Below are positions 43,938 through 52,323 of a stretch of 64,000 nucleotides of DNA, piece after piece. The notes under the pieces are model-generated. The model did not search any database, was not told the DNA's origin, and saw only the letters and a program-made list of their open reading frames with translations. Where the stretch lies: positions 41,532 to 105,531 of the forward strand of contig NZ_FCOI02000025.1 in assembly GCF_001544795.2 (NCBI RefSeq), given 5' to 3'. Position numbers and translations under genes: made by a program. Position 1 is the first letter of the stretch. Every line of letters starts with the position of its first letter. The DNA comes from Caballeronia temeraria. Its GTDB lineage: Bacteria; Pseudomonadota; Gammaproteobacteria; Burkholderiales; Burkholderiaceae.

Positions 43938-44843
43938 ATGTTGAAGCGCTACCCTTCGATCCAGTCGATGCAGGCTTTTCTCCAGGCCGCGCGCGCCGGC
44001 AGCTTCTCCAGCGCGGCACGCCAGCTCTCGCTCACGCACAGCGCGATCAGCCAGCAGATCCGCACGCTCGAAGAGTTCGTCGGCCAGCCGCTGTTCGTGC
44101 GCGAAGGCGCGCGCGTCGTGCTGACCGATGCCGGCGCGCTCTTCGCGAATCAGCTCGGCGATGGCTTCGAGCAGATCGATCGTGCGTTGTCGTCGGTGAA
44201 GGAGCGCGCGGTAAAGCAGTCGATCACGCTCGACGTCGATCCCGAGCTTGCACAAAGCTGGCTCGTCGCGCGTCTGCCCGCGTTACTCGGCGCGTTGACG
44301 GGCACGTCACTCACCATGCTTTCCGCACCGCGTCATGATCGCAGCGCGTTCGAACGCGTCGATCTCGCACTGCGTTACGGCTATGGCGAATGGGATGGCT
44401 TCGAGAACGCGCTCATCTGCGGAGACCGGCTGACGGTCATGGGCTCGCCCGCGCTACTGAATGCGCAGGGACTGCGCGTGCCGCTCGCGCCTGAGCAAGT
44501 GCTCGCGCTGCCCTTGCTCGGCTACACGAAGCGCTCGTGGATTCCGTGGCTCGCCGCCGCCGGTTTGCCGGAAGTGGAACCGCATGCGGTCGCTGTATTC
44601 GACAACGCTGCGGGACTCATCGCGGCCGCGAGCGCGGGCATGGGCGTTGGACTCGCGCGCGGCCTGCTCGCCGCCGATGCGCAACGCGACGGCAAGCTGA
44701 TCGAACTCACGCGCGTCGAGATTCCGACGCACTACAACCTCTATGCGGTGTGGCCGCGCGAGAAGTCGGCTCGCGTCGCGCCGCTCGTCGATGCCATCCG
44801 CGAACTCGTCGCGCAAACGGTCAACGCGCGCGATCCGGACTGA
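43938..44843 (+). CDS. LysR-family regulator (GcvA-like), divergent from the molybdenum hydroxylase genes
   Basis: The 301-residue protein has the HTH sequence SIQSMQAFLQAARAGSFSSAARQL and SLTHSAISQQIRTLEEFVGQPLF. The effector domain includes YGYGEWDGFENALICGDRLTVMGSPALL. It is transcribed away from the IorA-like gene with 106 bases between, so it probably controls that pair. Its 3' end overlaps the end of the next, convergent LysR gene by 23 bases. Confidence 0.87.
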   Translation: MLKRYPSIQSMQAFLQAARAGSFSSAARQLSLTHSAISQQIRTLEEFVGQPLFVREGARVVLTDAGALFANQLGDGFEQIDRALSSVKERAVKQSITLDVDPELAQSWLVARLPALLGALTGTSLTMLSAPRHDRSAFERVDLALRYGYGEWDGFENALICGDRLTVMGSPALLNAQGLRVPLAPEQVLALPLLGYTKRSWIPWLAAAGLPEVEPHAVAVFDNAAGLIAAASAGMGVGLARGLLAADAQRDGKLIELTRVEIPTHYNLYAVWPREKSARVAPLVDAIRELVAQTVNARDPD

Positions 44844-45711
44844 CTTCGCGCACCGTGTCGAGAAAACGCGCAAGCACGGGCGACGGCGTTTCCGCGCGAT
44901 AACGCGCATGCAGCGACACTTCGGGAGCGGGCGCGGCAAGCGGCACGAACGCGACGCCGCCACCCGACAACTGTTCCGCTGATGCCGGCAGCAACGCGAC
45001 GCCGAGCCCTTCGCGCACGAGACATAGCAACGTATGAAGTTCGACGACTTCCTGTTCGATGCGCGGCGTGAATCCGGCATCGACGCAACAGTCGCGCAGA
45101 AACCGCGCAAGCTGCGATTGCAGCAGGCCGAAAGACAGGAATCGCTCGGTTTCGAGCTCGCGCAACGCGATATTCCCGCGCGATGCGAACGGATGCGCTA
45201 ACGGCAGCGCGACCACCGCGGGTTCGCGCAACACGACTTCGCTGACGATCTCCGGATCTTCATGCGACACGCGAAAGAAGCACACATCGAGCCGGCGCTC
45301 TTTCAACGCCTGAATCTGCGCGGCGGGCGTCATTTCATGCAGCGTCCATCTGACTTGCGGATGCTTGCGCGCGAACACGCCGAGCGCGCGCGGAATGGGC
45401 TCGACCATCGCCGAACTGATGACGCCGATCTCCAGGCTTCCCACTTCGCCGCGCCCCGCGCAACGCGTGAGATCGATCGCGCGCTCGAACTGCGCGAAGA
45501 TCAGCGGCGCCTGTTCCTTCAGTGTTTTCCCTGCCTCGGTGAGTTCGACCCGATGTTGCGAGCGCAGGAAAAGCGCCGTGCCCATTTCCTCTTCGAGGAT
45601 GCGGATCTGCTGACTCAAAGGCGGCTGCGAAATGTGCAGCCGCGCGGCGGCGCGGCCGAAATGCAGTTCATCGGCGAGCACCGCGAAGTACCGCAAAAGC
45701 CGCATGTCCAT
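44821..45711 (-). CDS. LysR-family regulator divergent from the amidohydrolase/UbiD operon
   Basis: The 296-residue protein starts MDMRLLRYFAVLADELHFGRAAARLHISQPPLSQQ (motif residues 1-35), the signature of the BenM/CatR/AlsR branch that usually senses aromatic or dicarboxylate ring-cleavage metabolites. It is divergent from the eight-gene operon starting at 45955, with 243 bases between. A palindrome TGTAC-N5-GTACA sits 36 bases upstream of its start. Confidence 0.9.
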   Translation of the reverse strand: MDMRLLRYFAVLADELHFGRAAARLHISQPPLSQQIRILEEEMGTALFLRSQHRVELTEAGKTLKEQAPLIFAQFERAIDLTRCAGRGEVGSLEIGVISSAMVEPIPRALGVFARKHPQVRWTLHEMTPAAQIQALKERRLDVCFFRVSHEDPEIVSEVVLREPAVVALPLAHPFASRGNIALRELETERFLSFGLLQSQLARFLRDCCVDAGFTPRIEQEVVELHTLLCLVREGLGVALLPASAEQLSGGGVAFVPLAAPAPEVSLHARYRAETPSPVLARFLDTVREVSPDRAR

Positions 45712-45746
45712 ATCGCTAACGTATCAAGATCGTGGTCAAAAAATAT

Positions 45747-45761
45747 TGTACAGAGCGTACA
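45747..45761. promoter_or_regulatory. Palindromic LysR-type operator candidate
   Basis: TGTAC-AGAGC-GTACA is a perfect inverted repeat between the divergent LysR and amidohydrolase starts, placed where a LysR recognition site usually sits relative to the regulator's own promoter. Confidence 0.45.
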
Positions 45762-45954
45762 TAACTTGTGAGACTGCATCGCAAGCAGCAGTGCACGTCA
45801 GTGTGACACTCGATGCCGGCGAGGGGAAGGCGCATCAGCACGCGTCTTGCAAAAGGCCGCATGGGCAAGCTCGCAAGGGCTTTCGTTCCATCGACGCGCC
45901 TGCCCGCGATCCGGCAACTGGACACGCCAGTTCCCCTCAAGGAGATCGAGACCC

Positions 45955-46887
45955 ATGATCATCGACACAAGCTGTTATCCGACCAATCTCGTCGACCTCG
46001 CCTGGCGCCATGACGGCGAACCCTTTTCGGGCGAGCGTCTGATCGAGGTGATGGACGGCCCATACATCATCAACGGCAAGCCGCGCCGCATCGACAAGGC
46101 CTTCATTCAGCCGCCGCAGGGCAACACCATCTATACGTGGACCGACGGCGAACGAAGCGGCCGCGAGTCGATCGACGACTACATGGCGTACACCGTCGAG
46201 ATGACGCAGAAGTATCCCGACCGTCTGCTCGGCTGCTTCGTCTACAACCCGCGCTGCGGTCCCGAGAACGGCGCCGACGCGATCGAGTTCTATGCGAAAG
46301 AGCACGGCTTCAGGATGGTGCAGTTGCAGGCCAACATGCATGCGTATCGCCCGGACCGCGCGCTCGACTGGCTGCGTCCCGCGTTGCGCAAATGCGCGGA
46401 CCTCGGGCTCATCGTGAAGCTGCATACCGGCGACGGCCCGTACAGCATTCCGAGCGAATGGTATCCGCTGATCCGCGAGTTTCCGTCGGTGCCGTTCATC
46501 ATGGCGCACTTCGGCGTGCAGACCGGCGGCGTGTATTGCTTCGAGCCTTATCAGATGGCGCTCGATACGCCGAACGTCTATTGCGAATCGAGCTGGTGCC
46601 TGCAATCGCGCATCGTCGAATTCGCAAAGGTCTTGCCCACGCACAAGATTCTCTATGGCTCCGACACGCCGCCCAACGAGCCGGGCATGTGGCTGCGCCT
46701 GCTCGAAGTGCTGTGTCATGAGCCGCCGCAAGGCCTCAATCTCGACGAAGACACGCTCGAGGATTATCTCGGCAACAACCTCGCGCGCATGCTCGGCATC
46801 GAACCGAGCGCGCCGCCCAGAAGCGTCGAAGAAGCGCAGGCCTATCTCGACCAATACAAAGAAGCTGACTACGCAGGAGCGCGCTGA
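45955..46887 (+). CDS. Amidohydrolase-2/ACMSD-like protein lacking the first metal motif
   Basis: The 310-residue protein (ATG at 45955, AAGGAGATCGAGACC ribosome site) is a TIM-barrel member of the amidohydrolase/decarboxylase family that includes ACMSD, gamma-resorcylate decarboxylase and LigW/LigJ. The segment that normally carries the HxH metal pair reads DTSCYPT here, whereas the next gene has DTHLHPT. Other family positions remain: LHTGDGPY, AHFGVQTGG and GSDTPPNEPG. It is about two thirds identical by eye to the following paralogue. It may be a structural or regulatory partner, or act without the usual metal site. Confidence 0.8.
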   Translation: MIIDTSCYPTNLVDLAWRHDGEPFSGERLIEVMDGPYIINGKPRRIDKAFIQPPQGNTIYTWTDGERSGRESIDDYMAYTVEMTQKYPDRLLGCFVYNPRCGPENGADAIEFYAKEHGFRMVQLQANMHAYRPDRALDWLRPALRKCADLGLIVKLHTGDGPYSIPSEWYPLIREFPSVPFIMAHFGVQTGGVYCFEPYQMALDTPNVYCESSWCLQSRIVEFAKVLPTHKILYGSDTPPNEPGMWLRLLEVLCHEPPQGLNLDEDTLEDYLGNNLARMLGIEPSAPPRSVEEAQAYLDQYKEADYAGAR

Positions 46888-47819
46888 TGATCATCGATAC
46901 CCATCTGCATCCGACCAATCTCGTCGACGAAGCCTGGCGGCATACGGGCGAGCCTTTCACCGGCGAACGTCTGCTCAAGATGATGGACGGCCCGTACATC
47001 ATCAACGGCAAGCCGCGCCGCATCGACATGGGCTTCATTCAGCCGCCGCCCGGCAACACCGGCTATCGCGACGGCAACCGGCGCGGGCGTGAAGGCATTC
47101 GCGATTACATGTCGTATATCGCAGAGCTGACGCAGAAGTATCCGGACCGCTTCATCGGCAACTTCACGTACAACCCGCGCTGGGGTCCGGAAAACGGCGC
47201 GGCGGAGCTCGAATTCCACGTGAAGGAATACGGCTTCAAGATGCTCAAGCTGCACGCGAACATGCACGGCTACCGGCCGGATCGCGCGCTCGACTGGCTG
47301 CGCCCCGCGATGAAGAAGTGCGCGGAGCTGGGCGTCGTCGTGCTGATTCATACCGGCGACGGACCGTATACCATCCCGACGCAGTTCTATCCGATCATCC
47401 GCGAATTCCCGATGGTGAATTTCATCATCGGTCACTTCGGGATTCAGACGGGCGGCAATTACTCGTTCGAAGCCTTCTGGATGGCGATGGATACGCCCAA
47501 CGTCTATTGCGAATCGGGCTGGTGCTATCAATCGCGCATCGTCGAATTCGCACGTCAGTTGCCGCGCAACAAGATCGTCTTCGGCACCGATTCGCCGCCG
47601 AATGAGCCGGGCATGTGGCTGCGCGAGCTGGAAATGCTGTGCGGTCCCGCGCCGCAAGGCATGGACCTCGATGAAGACGGCCTCGAAGATTACATGGGCA
47701 ACAACATCGCGCGACTGGTGGGCATCGAGCCGACCAAACCACCAAAGGATCTTGCCGAAGCGGAGAAACGGTTGAAGGCCACGTATGTAAAGAGCGACGA
47801 AGTTGCGCAGACGGCCTGA
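46887..47819 (+). CDS. Amidohydrolase-2/ACMSD-like metal-dependent decarboxylase or hydrolase
   Basis: This 310-residue paralogue of the preceding protein has the complete metal set of the family: DTHLHPT at residues 4-10, His in LIHTGDGPY, His in GHFGIQTGG and Asp in GTDSPPNEPG. The start overlaps the previous stop by one base (TGATG). Known relatives decarboxylate or hydrate carboxylated aromatic or ring-fission compounds. Placement beside UbiD and UbiX suggests it handles a carboxylated ring or ring-cleavage product. The substrate is unknown. Confidence 0.83.
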   Translation: MIIDTHLHPTNLVDEAWRHTGEPFTGERLLKMMDGPYIINGKPRRIDMGFIQPPPGNTGYRDGNRRGREGIRDYMSYIAELTQKYPDRFIGNFTYNPRWGPENGAAELEFHVKEYGFKMLKLHANMHGYRPDRALDWLRPAMKKCAELGVVVLIHTGDGPYTIPTQFYPIIREFPMVNFIIGHFGIQTGGNYSFEAFWMAMDTPNVYCESGWCYQSRIVEFARQLPRNKIVFGTDSPPNEPGMWLRELEMLCGPAPQGMDLDEDGLEDYMGNNIARLVGIEPTKPPKDLAEAEKRLKATYVKSDEVAQTA

Positions 47820-47874
47820 CGTTAAAGCGGGCGCGGTTACTCACGCGCCCTTCTTCCTCTCGATGGAGTGCACG

Positions 47875-49260
47875 ATGGCCGATCAGCTCTTTCGCGCCAC
47901 GCAGGACTTTCATTGCTTTGCGCAAGCGTATCGCGAGCAGTATCCGGACGATGTGCTGACGCTCAAGCAGCCGTTGTCCGCCGATCAGGATGTCACGGCG
48001 ATCGTCGCGACGCTGGCCGCGCGCGGACAACATCCGATGCTCGTCTGCGAGAACGTCGATGGCATCGATACGCCGTTGGCGACCAACTTCTTTGCATCGC
48101 GTGAACGTATCGCACGCTTGTTCGATGTCGATGCACGCAATCTCTTCGACGCATACCAGCAACGCGCGAATTCACCGATCGCGCCCGTGCATGTCGCAAG
48201 CGGACCGGTGCTCGATAAAGTTATCGAAGCCGATGCAGTCGATCTCGCGCAATTGCCGATGATCCGCCACTTCGCCACCGACCGCGGTCCGTACGTGACG
48301 AACGCGGTGATCGTCGCGGAGGACCCGGTGACGGGCATCGCCAATCTCAGCTATCACCGCTCGATGCTGCACGCGAAGAACGCGCTCGCCACGAGTCTGC
48401 ATTCGCGCGGTCATCTGTGGCGCATGCTCCAGACCGCGAAGGCGCGCGGCGATACGCTGAAGGTTGCAATGGTCATCGGCGCACATCCGCTGTTCATGCT
48501 CGCAGCGGCTTCGCGCGTGCCGTTCGGCGCGGACGAGCGCGCCATCGCTGGCGGGCTTTTCGGTGCGCCGCTCGAACTCGTGCGCACGCCGCGCTATGGC
48601 ATTGGCGTGCCTGCGGCCGCGGAGTTCGTGCTCGAAGGCACGATCGATCCCGACGCGCGCGCTGAAGAAGGTCCGTTCGGCGAATTCACAGGTTATTCGT
48701 CGGACCGTTCGACCAACAACGTGCTGCGCGTGGATACGATGATGCGTCGCCGCGATGCATGGCTCGTCGATGTAGTCGGTGGTCCGTATGCCGAACATCT
48801 CACGCTTGCGCGCCTGCCGCGCGAGGCCGAGATGAGTGAAAAACTCAAGGCGCGCTTTCCGTCCGTCACCGCGCTGCATTATCCGAACTCGGGCACGCAC
48901 TTTCATTGCTATGTTGCGTTGAATCAGACACGCGATGGCGAAGCCCGACAGATCATGCTCGCACTGCTCGGCTGGGACCCGTATCTCAAGCATGTCGTGG
49001 CGGTCGATAGCGACATCGACATCACCGATGACTCGCAAGTGCTCTGGGCGATCGCCGCGCATGCACAGCCGCATGAAGACGTGTTCATCGTCGGCGGATT
49101 GCCGGGCAGCCCGCTCGATCCATCGTCCTCCGTAGATGGCACGACATCACGCATGGGCATCGATGCGACGCGCGGCTCGCATTTCGACGGCATACGCGCG
49201 CGTGTCGGCGACGATGCGATGCAACGCGCGGCGGACATACTGAAGGGAGCCACGCGATGA
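47875..49260 (+). CDS. UbiD-family prenyl-FMN-dependent decarboxylase
   Basis: From the ATG at 47875 (GGAG site eight bases before) the protein is 461 residues. Family blocks include PMIRHFATDRGPYVTNAVIVAEDP, the NLSYHRSMLHAKNALATSLHSRGH region with the catalytic Arg, and the EEGPFGEFTGYSSDRS motif with the catalytic Glu pair. The protein belongs with the aromatic/heteroaromatic acid (de)carboxylases such as those for gallate, vanillate or pyrrole carboxylates. The cofactor comes from the UbiX encoded immediately downstream (four-base overlap). Confidence 0.9.
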   Translation: MADQLFRATQDFHCFAQAYREQYPDDVLTLKQPLSADQDVTAIVATLAARGQHPMLVCENVDGIDTPLATNFFASRERIARLFDVDARNLFDAYQQRANSPIAPVHVASGPVLDKVIEADAVDLAQLPMIRHFATDRGPYVTNAVIVAEDPVTGIANLSYHRSMLHAKNALATSLHSRGHLWRMLQTAKARGDTLKVAMVIGAHPLFMLAAASRVPFGADERAIAGGLFGAPLELVRTPRYGIGVPAAAEFVLEGTIDPDARAEEGPFGEFTGYSSDRSTNNVLRVDTMMRRRDAWLVDVVGGPYAEHLTLARLPREAEMSEKLKARFPSVTALHYPNSGTHFHCYVALNQTRDGEARQIMLALLGWDPYLKHVVAVDSDIDITDDSQVLWAIAAHAQPHEDVFIVGGLPGSPLDPSSSVDGTTSRMGIDATRGSHFDGIRARVGDDAMQRAADILKGATR

Positions 49261-49829
49261 GCACGCGACGCATCGCGGTGGGCATCAGCGGCGCGTCGGG
49301 TTTCACATACGGCGTGCGCCTGCTCGAATTGCTGCGCGAACTCGATATCGAAACGCATCTGACGATCTCGCGCAGCGCACTTCTGACGATGCAGCACGAG
49401 ACCGATTACAAGCTCGCGGATATCACCGTGCTCGCGAGCGTCACCTATCGATGCGACGACATGGCCGCCGCCATTTCCAGTGGTTCTTTCCGCACGCTGG
49501 GCATGATCGTCGCGCCTTGCTCGATGAAAACGCTCGCTGAAATAGCCAGTGGTCTTTCATCGAGCCTCATCTCGCGCGCGGCCGACGTCACGCTCAAGGA
49601 ACGCCGTCCGCTCGTGCTGCTCGCACGCGAAACACCATACACGCTGGCGCATTTGCGCAACATGATCGCTGTCACCGAAATGGGCGGCATCGTCGCGCCG
49701 CCGGTGCCTGCGTTCTACTCGCGCCCCGCTTCACTCGACCAGATGATCGATCACACGCTCGGCCGCGTGCTCGATCTGTTCGGCCTCGAATGCAACGTGG
49801 TGCGGCGCTGGAAGGAACACGAAGCCTGA
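49257..49829 (+). CDS. ubiX: Flavin prenyltransferase (UbiX/Pad1 family)
   Basis: The 190-residue protein starts AVGISGASGFTYGVRLLELL and contains FRTLGMIVAPCSMKTLAEIASG and LLARETPYTLAHLRNMIAVTEMGG, the motifs of the dodecameric enzyme that prenylates FMN to make the UbiD cofactor. Its start overlaps the UbiD stop. A dedicated UbiX copy beside a catabolic UbiD is common in aromatic acid decarboxylase operons. Confidence 0.95.
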   Translation: MSTRRIAVGISGASGFTYGVRLLELLRELDIETHLTISRSALLTMQHETDYKLADITVLASVTYRCDDMAAAISSGSFRTLGMIVAPCSMKTLAEIASGLSSSLISRAADVTLKERRPLVLLARETPYTLAHLRNMIAVTEMGGIVAPPVPAFYSRPASLDQMIDHTLGRVLDLFGLECNVVRRWKEHEA

Positions 49830-49850
49830 TTGACTCAAAGGAGACATGCG

Positions 49851-50921
49851 ATGACCCCTATCCATACGACTCACAACGCGTTCGAGAAAATTCCCGTCAC
49901 GGTGCTGACCGGCTTTCTGGGCGCGGGCAAGACCACCTTGCTCAACTACATCCTGCGCGAGAAGCATGGTCACAAGATCGCGGTGATCGAGAACGAGTTC
50001 GGCGAAGTCGGCATCGACGGCGGACTCGTGCTCGAATCGACCGAAGAGATCTATGAGATGACGAACGGCTGCGTGTGCTGCGTCGGCGCGGTGCGCGAGG
50101 ACCTCGTGCGCATCGTACGGATGCTCGTGGAGCGGCCCGAGCGGCTCGATCACATCATCGTCGAGACGAGCGGGCTTGCCGATCCGTATCCCGTTGCTCA
50201 GACCTTTTTCATCGACGATCCGATCGCGCAACGCGTGACACTCGATGCCGTCGTGACGATGGTCGACGCGAAGCACATCGCCGCGCATCTCGACGATCTC
50301 GTGCTCGACGGCCGCGACAACCAGGCGGTCGATCAGATCGTGTGCGCGGATCGCATCGTCGTCAACAAGATCGATCTCGTGACGCCGCAGGACATCGCGT
50401 CGTTGAAAGAGCGCTTGCGCGGCTTGAACGCAACCGCCGATATCGTCGAATCGAGTTATGCGCAGATCGATTTGCGCAGCATTCTCGGCGTGGGCGCGAA
50501 CGAGTTCGCACAGCAGCTCGTCGAAGCCGACGACGATCACGATCACGGTCATGAGCATGATCACGAGCATCATGCTCATCACGAAGAAGATCACGACGAT
50601 CACCATCACGATCAAAGCGTGACATCGGTGGGCATTGAAGTGGTTGCGGATATCGACATCGACGCATTGCAAGCGTGGCTTGCTGAAATGCGCGCATCGG
50701 ATGCGACGAACCTCTTTCGCATGAAAGGCATCTTCGCCGTGAAAGGCCAGCCATATCGCTACGTGCTGCAAGGCGTACACGACATCATTGAACTGCGCGC
50801 GGCGCAGGCGTGGGGTCTGGAGCCGCGTTCGAGCCGCATCGTGTTCATCGGACGCGAACTCGATCGTGCCGCGTTGACCGAGCGCTTTCATGCCTGTCTC
50901 GCCGTGCCGATAGCGGCCTGA
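49851..50921 (+). CDS. CobW/COG0523-family metallochaperone GTPase
   Basis: The ATG at 49851 (AAAGGAGACATGCG site) gives 356 residues. Motifs are complete: Walker A LTGFLGAGKTTL, the metal-binding CVCC in TNGCVCCVGAVRED, Walker B IIVETSGLADP and the guanine motif VNKIDL. A histidine- and aspartate-rich stretch at residues about 227-255 binds metal. A C-terminal CobW domain (FRMKGIFAVKGQPYRYVLQGVHD) follows. It probably supplies zinc or another metal to enzymes of the same operon, such as the amidohydrolases. Confidence 0.9.
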   Translation: MTPIHTTHNAFEKIPVTVLTGFLGAGKTTLLNYILREKHGHKIAVIENEFGEVGIDGGLVLESTEEIYEMTNGCVCCVGAVREDLVRIVRMLVERPERLDHIIVETSGLADPYPVAQTFFIDDPIAQRVTLDAVVTMVDAKHIAAHLDDLVLDGRDNQAVDQIVCADRIVVNKIDLVTPQDIASLKERLRGLNATADIVESSYAQIDLRSILGVGANEFAQQLVEADDDHDHGHEHDHEHHAHHEEDHDDHHHDQSVTSVGIEVVADIDIDALQAWLAEMRASDATNLFRMKGIFAVKGQPYRYVLQGVHDIIELRAAQAWGLEPRSSRIVFIGRELDRAALTERFHACLAVPIAA

Positions 50922-50961
50922 CGATCGCAGCCGCCGACAAAACATAATCAGGAGACACGTG

Positions 50962-52299
50962 ATGAACACCGACCAACACCCCGTCGATCGCGTCCTGCCC
51001 AAACGGCAGATGATCACGCTCGGCCTGCAGCATATGCTCGTTGCTTATATCGGCGCGATTGCCGTGCCGTTGATCGTTGCATCCGCATTGAAGATGTCGC
51101 CCGCCGACACCACTGTGCTCATCAGCACGGCGCTCTTCTGCTCGGGCATCTCGACGGTGCTGCAGACCGTCGGCGTCTGGAAGTTCGGCGTGCGTCTGCC
51201 GATTCTGCAAGGTGTCGCATTCAGCAGCGTGGGGCCGGTCATCGCGATCGGCTTGAGTCCGGGCGTCGGCTTTGCGGGCGTCTGCGGCGCGGTGATCGGC
51301 GCGGGTGTCTTCACGATGTTCGCCGCGCCGCTCGTCGGACGTCTGCGGCGTTTCTTTCCGCCTGTGGTGACGGGTTGCATCGTCACGGTGATCGGACTGC
51401 AGCTCTTTCCGGTTGCGTATCAATGGGCGGGCGGCGGCGAGAACGCGCGGCACTTCGGCGCGCTCCCGTTTCTCTGCGTCGCGTTGTTCGTCGCGCTGAT
51501 CATTCTTGCCGTGAATCGCTTCGCCAATGCGTTCCTGCGCAATCTTTCCGTGCTGATCGGACTGGTCGCGGGCAGCGTGCTGGCGTGTGCGCTCGGCATG
51601 GGCGATTTCGGCAACGTCGCGAACGCGCCGTGGTTCACGATGCCGCTCCCGTTTCACTTCGGCATGCCCGTGTTTTCCGTGGTGCCGGTGCTGACGATGA
51701 TCGTCGTGATGATCGTGCAGATGGTCGAGTCGATGGGTCTCTTCGTCGCGATCGGCGATATCGTCGACAAGAACATCAGCGAAGAAGACGCCGTGCGCGG
51801 CATGCGCGCGAATGGCCTCGCCAGCGCGATCGCCGGCATGTTCGCGGCGTTTCCGTTCATCGCGTTCATGGAGAACGTGGGCCTCGTCATCCTGACCGGC
51901 GTGCGCAGCCGCTGGGTCGTCGCGGTGAGCGGCGTGCTGATGTGCGTGGTCGCGCTGGTGCCGAAGATCGGCGCAGTCGTGGCATCGACGCCCGCAGCAG
52001 CGCTCGGCGGCGCGGGCATCGCGATGTTCGGTGTCGTGGTCGCGGCGGGCGTGCAGACGCTCTCGAAAGTGGACTTCGAGCGCAATCGCTATAACGTGCT
52101 GATCGTCGGCTTCACGATCGCCACCGCGCTCATTCCGGTGATGGCGCCGCAAGTTTTCAAGCAGATGCCCGAGTGGACGCAGCCCTTCGTGCATAGCGGC
52201 GTCGTGCTCGCTTGTCTCGTGTCGGTGGTGCTGAACGCCGTGCTCAATGGCGCGCATGAGGAAGACGTCGTGCCTGCGCACAGCATGGTGCGTGAGTAA
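50962..52299 (+). CDS. NCS2-family nucleobase/xanthine-type permease
   Basis: From the ATG at 50962 (AGGAGACACGTG site) the protein has 445 residues and about twelve to fourteen hydrophobic segments. The signature ILQGVAFSSVGPVIAIG, the VTGCIVTVIGLQLFPVAY helix and the MVESMGLFVAIGDIV segment with conserved Glu are those of uracil/xanthine permeases. It imports a purine, pyrimidine or related heterocycle by proton symport and so hints that the operon's substrate is a nucleobase-like ring. Confidence 0.93.
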   Translation: MNTDQHPVDRVLPKRQMITLGLQHMLVAYIGAIAVPLIVASALKMSPADTTVLISTALFCSGISTVLQTVGVWKFGVRLPILQGVAFSSVGPVIAIGLSPGVGFAGVCGAVIGAGVFTMFAAPLVGRLRRFFPPVVTGCIVTVIGLQLFPVAYQWAGGGENARHFGALPFLCVALFVALIILAVNRFANAFLRNLSVLIGLVAGSVLACALGMGDFGNVANAPWFTMPLPFHFGMPVFSVVPVLTMIVVMIVQMVESMGLFVAIGDIVDKNISEEDAVRGMRANGLASAIAGMFAAFPFIAFMENVGLVILTGVRSRWVVAVSGVLMCVVALVPKIGAVVASTPAAALGGAGIAMFGVVVAAGVQTLSKVDFERNRYNVLIVGFTIATALIPVMAPQVFKQMPEWTQPFVHSGVVLACLVSVVLNAVLNGAHEEDVVPAHSMVRE

Positions 52300-52323
52300 A
52301 ACGTGATGACTGGACGAACCAAC

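Noticed and set aside
50529..50614. Apparent short tandem repeat rich in CAC/CAT/GAT codons
   Set aside because: It is the histidine/aspartate-rich coding segment of the CobW GTPase rather than a DNA repeat element.
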